10,817 bases of DNA from Candidatus Fraserbacteria bacterium RBG_16_55_9 (GTDB lineage Bacteria > Bipolaricaulota > Bipolaricaulia > RBG-16-55-9). Of the stretch, positions 1-5,775 are shown in pieces. The position numbers were made by a program, and so were the translations under genes. The stretch is from NCBI GenBank assembly GCA_001778455.1, contig MFGX01000092.1, forward strand, positions 930-11,746, written 5' to 3'. The notes under the pieces were generated by a model. That model saw nothing but the letters and a program-made list of their open reading frames with translations. It was not told where the DNA came from and did no database searches. The first letter of the stretch is position 1, and every line of letters starts with the position of its first letter.

Positions 1-605
1 CCCTGGTCGGCACGATAAGACGCGCCAAGGGAAGTCTCCTCTACGAAGAGGGGGACTCTGCTCTCGATTGTTACATCCTCTGCAAAGGAGAAGTGGAACT
101 CTTTAAGATCTTAGAACGCGGAGGAAACCAAGTGCTCTATGTATGCCGTCATGGGGATGTGTTGGGCATCCAGGAGCTGATCAGCAAAGCGAGTTCATAC
201 CTGGCCACGGCTCGCATCTCCCAAGATGCCGAACTTACAGTTCTCCCGCGCGCGGAGTTTCTGCACCTGATGAATTCATCCATCCACTTCTGCCTAGAGG
301 TGATGCAGAGGCTGGCGGTTCAGAGCCTCACTCTGCAGCAGAAGCTCGTGGCGTTTGTGGAGAAACCGGCATGTCAACGATTGGCGCAAGCGCTCTTGAA
401 TCTTGCAGAGCACCACGGTAGCCATCGGGATGATGCCATCGATATCACGATCCCGGTGACGAACCAGAACCTGGCCGATATCGTGGGCATCACACCTGAA
501 ACCGTCTCCAGCCTCTTAGGCGTGCTGAAGAATAAGGGCATTCTGAGGCGACGAGGTCGATCCTTCCAGTTGCTCAAGGTCGAACAGTTGCAACAGCTGT
601 CGTAA
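1..605 (+). CDS. Crp/Fnr-family transcriptional regulator, 5' end outside the window
   Basis: This is the C-terminal 200 codons of a cyclic-nucleotide-binding-fold transcription regulator. The reading frame is open from base 3, and the Met at 93 is internal: the residues before it (LLYEEGD, then YILCKGEVELF) are the conserved beta-roll strands of the cNMP-binding domain, so the true start lies upstream of the window. The roll is followed by a long dimerisation helix (around LEVMQRLAVQSLTLQQKL) and a Crp-type winged helix-turn-helix whose recognition region reads NLADIVGITPETVSSLLGVL. A final wing, GILRRRGRSFQLL, precedes the TAA at 603-605. The Fnr-type N-terminal cysteines cannot be assessed because that part is missing. 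The canonical phosphate-binding RSA motif of CRP is not evident (the equivalent area reads SYLATARIS), so the ligand is unknown. The gene converges on RNase P RNA with only about 8 bases between them. Confidence 0.88.
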   Translation, partial: LVGTIRRAKGSLLYEEGDSALDCYILCKGEVELFKILERGGNQVLYVCRHGDVLGIQELISKASSYLATARISQDAELTVLPRAEFLHLMNSSIHFCLEVMQRLAVQSLTLQQKLVAFVEKPACQRLAQALLNLAEHHGSHRDDAIDITIPVTNQNLADIVGITPETVSSLLGVLKNKGILRRRGRSFQLLKVEQLQQLS

Positions 606-613
606 TCACAAAA

Positions 614-975
614 GGGAGAGAGGAATAAGCCGGGTTCTGTTCCCCTGAGGGACGAGGGCCATCCATCTTAGCGGCCTACCCACAGGCATCGGGCGGGCTA
701 CCCTTTAGCGCCTGCTTACTTGGCCTTGCTCCAGCCGGGGGTCTACCAGCCTCAGCCCGGTCGCCCGGACTGGCGGTGGGCTCTTACCCCACCCTTTCAC
801 CCTTGCCTGTGCGCTTCGCTGAAATGCGCGAAGCGCCATCGGCGGTCTGGTCTCTGTGGCCTAACCCAGGGATCGCTCCCTCTCGGTTCTTCACCGAGCA
901 GCTTGCCCTATGGAGCCCGGACTTTCCTCAAGATGCTCCGTGCGAAGCACCCTGCGGCCCTCTACCTCTCTCTCC
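614..975 (-). ncRNA. rnpB: RNase P RNA, bacterial type A
   Basis: This is the catalytic RNA of RNase P, which removes tRNA 5' leaders. Read on the minus strand it holds the universally conserved blocks in the right order: GAGGAAAGTCCGGGCTC (913-929), then CCATAGGGCA, CAGAGACCAGACCGCC, GGCAAGGGTGAAAGGGTG with GGTAAGAGCCCACCGC, GGAGCAAGGCCAAGTA, GGGTAGGCCGCTAAGATGG, and finally ACAGAACCCGGCTT (627-640). Helix P1 can be drawn between the 5' segment (965-975, GGAGAGAGAGG) and the 3' segment (614-623, CCTCTCTCCC), and these set the ends given here; they are uncertain by a few bases. The length of about 362 nt and the block arrangement fit type A. The 5' end overlaps the last codons of the upstream TPM-domain gene. 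A possible -10 box (TATACT, 1009-1014 on the minus strand) lies inside that gene, but no convincing -35 goes with it. Confidence 0.95.
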
Positions 976-1747
976 GTCGGACGCGTTGATAACCGCATTG
1001 CCGACAATAGTATACCCGCTCCGGGGTCCTCCTACGAGCCCGCTTCGCATAGGACGATCCAAAGGGTTGCGTGGAGCGCCGACTCATCCGACCTCCGCAC
1101 CGCGGACAGCGCCGTGCCCGTGCCAACACAATCAGACCGGCAATCCCCCCAACTCCAGCGAGTCCACCCAACGCATACCAGAACGTCGAGGACCCTAGGA
1201 AAGATTGTCTGGGTTTTGCGGGAGAAGGGAGAGGTTGCTCCTCTTGCGGTTTGGGTAGCTCAGGCTCGATGAACAATCCCCGCAGGTGATCCACGGCTTG
1301 CACGGCTGCCGTTCCCACTCGACGCTGATCCAGAAGTCCTTGGATCAAGCGCTGGTAATCTTCAGACGGATTGGCCAATCGCAGCGCGAGATCCGTGCTG
1401 GATTTCCAGTGAAAGACCCAATGATCCGTCTCTTTTGCGAGCAATAGAAAGATCGTCCGCTCCGTCCCCAATCTCCATGACTCCCAGATCACCTGCGTGA
1501 ACGTGGGTGGATCGCTGTAGGGATCGAGAAGTGTGATGAGCAAGAAGACGTTGATCTTTGTCTTGGCTCTCAGCTCGTCAATCCAAGTCTGCAATTGCTG
1601 GCGGCTCTCCCGTCCTAGAGCCGCTGCGTAATCGTTGATCGCCCCGATTGCCTTAGGCAGCGGCGGTGGAGCAGGTTCATCCGCCAGGATCGTCCAAACC
1701 AAACATACCTGAATGCACAGAGCGATCCAGAACGTCCTCCGGCACAT
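962..1747 (-). CDS. Exported TPM-domain protein with one membrane helix and a C-terminal zinc ribbon
   Basis: The 261-residue protein begins with a signal peptide (MCRRTFWIALCIQVCLVWTI, cleavage probably just after LA at 21-22). A TPM-like domain (YgcG/TLP18.3 type) follows at roughly 38-160, with GRESRQQLQTWIDELRAKTK, a hydrophobic strand INVFLLITLLD, and a TERTIFLLLAKE strand. A proline-rich linker (161-182), a transmembrane segment (about 188-209, rich in Gly/Ala/Leu) and a basic cytoplasmic tail complete it. The tail carries two CxxC knuckles (C214/C217 and C248/C251), a probable zinc ribbon. I chose the Met at 1747 rather than one at 1858 because it exposes the signal peptide and avoids overlap with the preceding gene. 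No Shine-Dalgarno is visible, and it lies 14 bases after that gene, so co-transcription is likely. The TAG stop lies inside the P1 region of RNase P RNA. TPM proteins have been linked to membrane and photosystem quality control and to phosphatase activity, but the role here is unknown. Confidence 0.75.
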   Translation of the reverse strand: MCRRTFWIALCIQVCLVWTILADEPAPPPLPKAIGAINDYAAALGRESRQQLQTWIDELRAKTKINVFLLITLLDPYSDPPTFTQVIWESWRLGTERTIFLLLAKETDHWVFHWKSSTDLALRLANPSEDYQRLIQGLLDQRRVGTAAVQAVDHLRGLFIEPELPKPQEEQPLPSPAKPRQSFLGSSTFWYALGGLAGVGGIAGLIVLARARRCPRCGGRMSRRSTQPFGSSYAKRARRRTPERVYYCRQCGYQRVRRRER

Positions 1748-1761
1748 GGGGTGAAGGTAGA

Positions 1762-2460
1762 TTACGAGTACAGGATCCGCAAACAGTTCTCGCAGGTCAA
1801 GATGTCCAAGCCCTCCCGCACACGCTCGATGGTGATCTCGCTCAACTGGAGATTGCAACTGGTGCAGCGGCCATCACGCACAGACGCCAGCGGATCTTCG
1901 TACTCAGCGAGCAGGCGCTCATAGCGCTCAAAAAGAGCGGCGTCTACCTGCTCAGCCAGCGCCTGCCGCTTCATCCGCTCCCCGTCAATCTTCCGGCGTT
2001 GCTCCTCCAGCTCGCGATCCACCTCCGCGATCTCCTCGTCCATTCGGCCTTTCCATTGCGAAAACGATCCCTCGCGCTGCACCATAGCTTCGCTTTCCTT
2101 CACGACTTGATCCATCAGCGAGATCGCTTCCTCTTCCAATTTCTCAATGCGCTCCCGGCTGTGCTGCACGAGTTCTCGGAGCGATTCCATCTCTTTGAAA
2201 CTGACCAATCCTCCCTCGAGTTGTTGCTGATATTTTCGGATCTGGGAATCCAGGTCATCCACAGCGGCGTTTCGCTCGCGGCTGAGTCGCTCCAGATCGG
2301 CAAGTTTGTGTTTCTCGGCTTCGAGGGTTTTGGCTTCCGCTTCCACCGTAGCCTGCAACTGCTGGCGTTGTTTGAGGATTCGCTGGATTTTCTCTTCCAA
2401 GGCACGGATACGCGTGTCCTGAGCTTGAACTGCCAAGAGGGCCTCGAGTTCCTTCTTCAT
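1762..2460 (-). CDS. Coiled-coil protein with C4-type zinc ribbon (COG1579 / CT398-like)
   Basis: The 232-residue protein is almost entirely heptad-rich coiled coil (about residues 1-185; for example LEALLAVQAQDTRIRALEEK near the N-terminus). A C-terminal zinc ribbon follows with C199-x2-C202 and C223-x2-C226 (CTSC and CENC) and ends CLRILYS. This is the architecture of the widespread bacterial zf-RING_7/COG1579 family, whose members are commonly suggested to bind nucleic acid or act near the flagellar or secretion apparatus; the function is not settled. The start at 2460 (MKKELEALL) is preferred over the Met at 2496 because a good promoter (TTGCCC, 17 bases, TAGAAT) lies between them, and its predicted start site falls on or next to this ATG. 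The 2496 ATG would sit in the -35 box. It probably leads a two-gene unit with the TPM gene. Confidence 0.85.
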   Translation of the reverse strand: MKKELEALLAVQAQDTRIRALEEKIQRILKQRQQLQATVEAEAKTLEAEKHKLADLERLSRERNAAVDDLDSQIRKYQQQLEGGLVSFKEMESLRELVQHSRERIEKLEEEAISLMDQVVKESEAMVQREGSFSQWKGRMDEEIAEVDRELEEQRRKIDGERMKRQALAEQVDAALFERYERLLAEYEDPLASVRDGRCTSCNLQLSEITIERVREGLDILTCENCLRILYS

Positions 2461-2467
2461 CGCGGTT

Positions 2468-2496
2468 ATTCTAGTCGACGTCGATGAGAAGGGCAA
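2468..2496 (-). promoter_or_regulatory. Sigma70-type promoter of the coiled-coil zinc-ribbon gene, predicting a leaderless mRNA
   Basis: On the minus strand, TTGCCC (2491-2496) and TAGAAT (2468-2473) are separated by exactly 17 bases. Only 7 bases separate the -10 box from the ATG at 2460, so the transcription start would be at or beside the initiation codon. There is no Shine-Dalgarno, which fits. It is back to back with the tRNA-Ala promoter, with 10 bases between the two -35 boxes. Confidence 0.55.
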
Positions 2497-2506
2497 GGGT
2501 CAGAGC

Positions 2507-2535
2507 TTGATCTTATCCATGAGATTCGCTAGTAT
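2507..2535 (+). promoter_or_regulatory. Candidate promoter of tRNA-Ala
   Basis: TTGATC (2507-2512) and TAGTAT (2530-2535) are spaced by 17 bases. The predicted start near 2542 lies about five bases before the mature tRNA 5' end at 2547, which suits a short leader removed by RNase P. The match to consensus is moderate (4/6 in each box). Confidence 0.5.
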
Positions 2536-2546
2536 AGAGCCGCTTT

Positions 2547-2622
2547 GGGCCCGTAGCTCAGCTGGGAGAGCGCTTGAATGGCATTCAAGAGGCCAGGGGT
2601 TCAAGTCCCCTCGGGTCCACCA
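2547..2622 (+). tRNA. tRNA-Ala (anticodon GGC)
   Basis: The 76-nt cloverleaf is complete. The acceptor stem GGGCCCG pairs with CGGGTCC, giving the G3:U70 wobble pair that is the main alanine identity element. The D arm is GCTC/GAGC. The anticodon stem CTTGA/TCAAG encloses the seven-base loop ATGGCAT, with anticodon GGC, which reads GCC codons. The T arm is AGGGG TTCAAGT CCCCT. Discriminator A73 is followed by an encoded CCA. The 3' end is only two bases from the convergent stop codon of the subtilase gene, so the tRNA structure itself may limit read-through from either side. Confidence 0.97.
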
Positions 2623-2624
2623 AC

Positions 2625-3920
2625 TCATCTTAAGACGACAAGCTTGCCGATGGAGTGAACCAGACGACCTTCCATCTCACGCATCATCACGTAGATGTAG
2701 ACGCCGTTTGCGAGCGTCCGTGTCAGAGAGCGAAGTTTCCCAGAGGACGCTTCTTCGAGAGCGGCAATTTGTCTTCCTTCGAGATCGAATAGTTGGAGAG
2801 TGGCATCCGCGCCGCGCAGAAACTCTGCTCTGCTTGCGCTCACAGCCACTTGCTGGACCCAGTAGTCGGTCACTTCAAAGAAGAGCTCATCGCTAATCTG
2901 CCCCGCGATCCATTCCTCCAAGGCCTCATAGTACTCCGGATCGTCGATGACGCCATCGCTGCTGGTGTCAAACTGGGAGATCGTCAGGGCAGACGTAGAG
3001 GGATTCCCAGCCGTGGAGAGCACGGCGAGCACCGCACGATATGCATCCACACGAGGGTACGTTTGAGAAGAAAACGAGTCGGGCGCTAAAGCCCCCGTGG
3101 CGCGGAGGGTTTCGAGGACGGCAGGCGCGCGCAACGTGCGCTTCGCCTCGAGCATCAGCGCAATCACCCCACTCACCAGCGGAGTGGCTGCGGATGTCCC
3201 CCCAAAGTTGGGCGCGGAGCGTGTACTGATCGTGGTCCCTGGCGCAACCAGATCCAAGTAATCTGCCACGTTGGAATAGCAGGTGACCTTATCCACAACT
3301 GCTATGTCCCGGCAGAAGACCTGATCGGTGTCGAACTCCACAGCGCCCTTAAAATCATACGTCGCTCCCACGGAGATGACCTCGGGCAGGCACGCTGGGT
3401 AGCGGAGTGCATCTTTCCGACCGTCGTTTCCCGCCGCAGCGACAAAGATCACACCCTTCTGGGAGAGATACCGAATCGTGCGAGTCAGCGAGTCATCCAG
3501 AGAATCGCACGGCTTACTAAAGACTTGCTCTCCCACAGAAAAGCTCATGTTGACCACCCGAATCGGCAGGCGTTCGCGATCGATCTTCAACAAGCAAGAA
3601 GCGAAGTCCTGTGCAGTAGCTCGGGAGAAACTGAGCTTACAGGACCATAGCTTGGCATCGGGTGCGACGGCCCTGATGATATCCTCCACCGCTTGCCCAT
3701 GAGCGAAACCATGCTCGCTGACCGTCCAATCGTCAAGGACGAAGACCCCCACGCCCGATCCGGTGATCGTAAGCTCCCGATGGACCCGATCGACACCGAT
3801 CAACGGAAGGCTCTCTGCGAGCTGAGCCTGCACCTCCTCGACCGCCCAGACCCTCGGTGACACGCTCAGAGCACACGCGAACCAGAGAAGCAAGAGACTC
3901 CAGTTGAATGCCTTGGTCAT
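2625..3920 (-). CDS. Secreted subtilisin-like serine protease (S8 family) with EF-hand loop and beta-sandwich-like tail
   Basis: The 431-residue protein has a Sec signal peptide (about 1-26, ending PRVWA). A compact S8 domain follows, with catalytic Asp63 in VFVLDD, His74 in FAHGQAVEDI (the usual HGTAVAG position), oxyanion Asn165 in VAAAGNDG, and nucleophile Ser243 in GGTSAATPLVSG. Its cysteines suggest an exported, disulphide-stabilised enzyme. Residues 318-329 form a textbook EF-hand loop (DTSSDGVIDDPE), presumably calcium-binding. The last 70 residues (LQLFDLEGRQIAAL, then LANGVYIYVMM) resemble the FlgD-Ig/T9SS-like C-terminal beta domain of secreted proteins in several phyla. There is no obvious propeptide domain between the signal and catalytic parts. 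It is divergent from the proteasome operon, with 138 bases between the two starts; a functional link to it is not shown by the sequence. Confidence 0.9.
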   Translation of the reverse strand: MTKAFNWSLLLLWFACALSVSPRVWAVEEVQAQLAESLPLIGVDRVHRELTITGSGVGVFVLDDWTVSEHGFAHGQAVEDIIRAVAPDAKLWSCKLSFSRATAQDFASCLLKIDRERLPIRVVNMSFSVGEQVFSKPCDSLDDSLTRTIRYLSQKGVIFVAAAGNDGRKDALRYPACLPEVISVGATYDFKGAVEFDTDQVFCRDIAVVDKVTCYSNVADYLDLVAPGTTISTRSAPNFGGTSAATPLVSGVIALMLEAKRTLRAPAVLETLRATGALAPDSFSSQTYPRVDAYRAVLAVLSTAGNPSTSALTISQFDTSSDGVIDDPEYYEALEEWIAGQISDELFFEVTDYWVQQVAVSASRAEFLRGADATLQLFDLEGRQIAALEEASSGKLRSLTRTLANGVYIYVMMREMEGRLVHSIGKLVVLR

Positions 3921-3926
3921 GTGACC

Positions 3927-3955
3927 CTTATACGCTCGACAAGAGCGACATGCAA
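3927..3955 (-). promoter_or_regulatory. Sigma70-type promoter of the subtilase gene, predicting a leaderless mRNA
   Basis: On the minus strand, TTGCAT (3950-3955) and TATAAG (3927-3932) are separated by 17 bases. The -10 box ends only six bases before the ATG at 3920, so the transcript should begin at or next to the start codon. No Shine-Dalgarno precedes the gene. Confidence 0.55.
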
Positions 3956-4001
3956 GCGACGCACATTACACATCAAAACCGGACGCGTGTCCCATTGATC
4001 C

Positions 4002-4030
4002 TTGCATCCCGAGGCAATTGGCGTTAACGT
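4002..4030 (+). promoter_or_regulatory. Weak candidate promoter of the proteasome operon
   Basis: TTGCAT (4002-4007) and TAACGT (4025-4030), 17 bases apart, are the best pair I can find upstream of the ARC gene. The -10 box is poor (3/6). It would give a leader of about 22 bases ahead of the ATG at 4059. No clear operator is visible in the 3921-4058 intergenic region. Confidence 0.25.
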
Positions 4031-4045
4031 GGTTGGACTGATTTT

Positions 4046-4054
4046 AAGAGGTGA
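4046..4054 (+). promoter_or_regulatory. Ribosome binding site fixing the ARC start
   Basis: AAGAGGTGA lies four bases before the ATG at 4059 and closely matches the anti-Shine-Dalgarno. It supports this start over an in-frame TTG at 4002. Confidence 0.75.
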
Positions 4055-4058
4055 ACCG

Positions 4059-5765
4059 ATGGCAAGCCGAAAGCAACCCAAAGACGAGCGATCAGGGCCC
4101 GACCAAGAGAGCGCTCAGTTCGAGACTCAAATCCGAGCACGCGCTGTCCTAGCGGAGATTCTCGCGCGCACTCCTCAGAATGACTCTCGTCTGGAGTTGC
4201 TCGAATTGCTCGATGATCAGCTCCAGGTGGACGAGCACCAATTGCAGGAGGCTCGCGAGGCCCTCAATCAGTTTGAGGAGGTCTATAAGAAGCTGACGGC
4301 ACCGGCCAACCGCATCGGAACGTACTTGGGTTCGCCCGCCGACGGCATCGCGTACATCGCGATGGGTGACGCGGAGTATTACGCCAATGTAGATCCCAAA
4401 CTCAACGGCAAAACACTCAAGATCGGTACCCGCATCAAGGTCAACGAAGCGTTCACCGTCATCGGAGATCTGGGCTACCACCCAGAGGGGCCGATCGTCA
4501 AAGTATCTGAGGTCTTACCCGATGGGCGACTGAGAGTCTCTCTCGATGGACATCAGCTCTCCGGACGGATCATGCTTCGATCAGTAGACCTCGAAAAAGC
4601 CACCCTGAAGCCGGGAGACGAAGTGCGCTTGGAGCCCTCGCTCCGAGTGGCGATCGAACACTTCCAAAAATCTGAAATTCGCGGCTACTATCTTGAGCAG
4701 GTCCCGGAGATTACGTGGGAGCAGGTCGGCGGCCAAGAGGAAGCCCTTCAGCTCATTCGCGATGCCATTGAGCGACCACTGCTCTATCCTGAACTCTATA
4801 AGAAGTTCGGCAAGCGCCAGCTCAAAGGGATTCTATTGTACGGCCCACCGGGCTGTGGCAAGACACTGATCGCCAAAGCCACGGCCTACAATCTCACACA
4901 ATCCTATAAAGAGCGAGTCGGCGGAGACGTGCGCCAGTATTTCATGTTCATCAACGGACCTCAGCTCCTCAACATGTGGCTCGGTGAGACCGAGCGTATG
5001 GTACGCGAGATCTTCACCGCCGCGCGCGAGAGAGCCAAAGAAGGGCATCTCGTGTTCGTCTTCATTGACGAAGCCGATGCGCTGCTTCGGGTGCGCAGCA
5101 GTGGGCGCTACCTCAACATCGCCAATACCGTTGTACCCCAGTTCGCAGCCGAGATGGACGGTCTGGTGGATCTAGAGAATGTCGTCGTCCTGCTCACATC
5201 CAATCGACCCGATTACATCGACCCAGCCATCTTACGACCAGAGCGCATTGATAGAAAGGTGAAGATCGGTAGACCCGATCGCCGCGCCTCTGCCGACATA
5301 TTGAAGATCTATTTGAACGAGCGCGTGCCACTCGACCCGGAATGGATCAAAGAGCACAGAGATGATCGAGAAGAGGCGAGAAAAGCGCTGGTCGAGCAAG
5401 CGGCAGAATTCCTTTACCGAAGAAGTCCAGAGACGGCTTTCTTGGAGGTGCATCTACGCAGCGGTCGGCGCGAGACACTCTACTGGAGCGAACTGGTGAG
5501 CGGTGCCCTCCTCATGTCCGCGGTAGAAAGGGCCAAGGACTTCGCAATCCAGCGATGCATCGGGCGAAAGAACGCCCAAGAGGGTATCGGCCCACAAGAT
5601 CTCCAAGAGGCGATTCGTGCCGAGTACAGCGAAAACGAGATCTTCCCCAAGACAGACTATCTGGAAGACTGGCTGAAGCTCATCGACTACGAGTCGGAAG
5701 ACGTCATGGAAGTCCGGCCCATTCGTGGGGGCAGTCGCCGCTTCCCCACCGAGTCTGTCGTATGA
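4059..5765 (+). CDS. arc: Proteasome-activating AAA+ ATPase ARC/Mpa
   Basis: The 568-residue protein forms the hexameric unfoldase that captures tagged proteins and threads them into the 20S core. In order, it has an N-terminal coiled coil (about 45-80) expected to bind the tag, tandem OB folds (about 85-200), and an AAA+ module. The module shows Walker A GPPGCGKT (262-269), pore loop MWLGETE (306-312), Walker B FVFIDEADALL (D337, E338), sensor-1 Asn382, and arginine fingers in RPERIDRK (R396, R399). The size and order match Mpa (about 600 residues). Two oddities: the pore-loop aromatic is Trp307 where Mpa normally has Phe or Tyr, and the C-terminus ends FPTESVV without the terminal QYL/HbYX-like tail that docks actinobacterial Mpa on the alpha ring. 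It is the first gene of the operon; dop begins 10 bases after its stop. Confidence 0.95.
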   Translation: MASRKQPKDERSGPDQESAQFETQIRARAVLAEILARTPQNDSRLELLELLDDQLQVDEHQLQEAREALNQFEEVYKKLTAPANRIGTYLGSPADGIAYIAMGDAEYYANVDPKLNGKTLKIGTRIKVNEAFTVIGDLGYHPEGPIVKVSEVLPDGRLRVSLDGHQLSGRIMLRSVDLEKATLKPGDEVRLEPSLRVAIEHFQKSEIRGYYLEQVPEITWEQVGGQEEALQLIRDAIERPLLYPELYKKFGKRQLKGILLYGPPGCGKTLIAKATAYNLTQSYKERVGGDVRQYFMFINGPQLLNMWLGETERMVREIFTAARERAKEGHLVFVFIDEADALLRVRSSGRYLNIANTVVPQFAAEMDGLVDLENVVVLLTSNRPDYIDPAILRPERIDRKVKIGRPDRRASADILKIYLNERVPLDPEWIKEHRDDREEARKALVEQAAEFLYRRSPETAFLEVHLRSGRRETLYWSELVSGALLMSAVERAKDFAIQRCIGRKNAQEGIGPQDLQEAIRAEYSENEIFPKTDYLEDWLKLIDYESEDVMEVRPIRGGSRRFPTESVV

Positions 5766-5775
5766 TCCCCCTCTC

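Noticed and set aside
93..605. Crp/Fnr regulator starting at the Met at 93
   Set aside because: The frame is open to the window edge and the residues before 93 belong to the cNMP-binding fold, so this Met is internal.
720..1289. Overlapping + strand open frames of 72-140 codons
   Set aside because: They fall on the RNase P RNA and opposite the end of the TPM gene; Pro/Ser/Arg-rich shadow translations.
1666..2487. 273-codon open frame on the + strand, leucine/phenylalanine-rich
   Set aside because: It is antisense to the coiled-coil zinc-ribbon gene; Glu/Lys-rich helix codons read backwards give Leu/Phe. It has no family resemblance and no ribosome binding site.
4002..4058. TTG start of the ARC gene at 4002
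   Set aside because: The extra 19 residues lie in promoter-like sequence, whereas the ATG at 4059 has a good Shine-Dalgarno and starts in register with the family's N-terminus.
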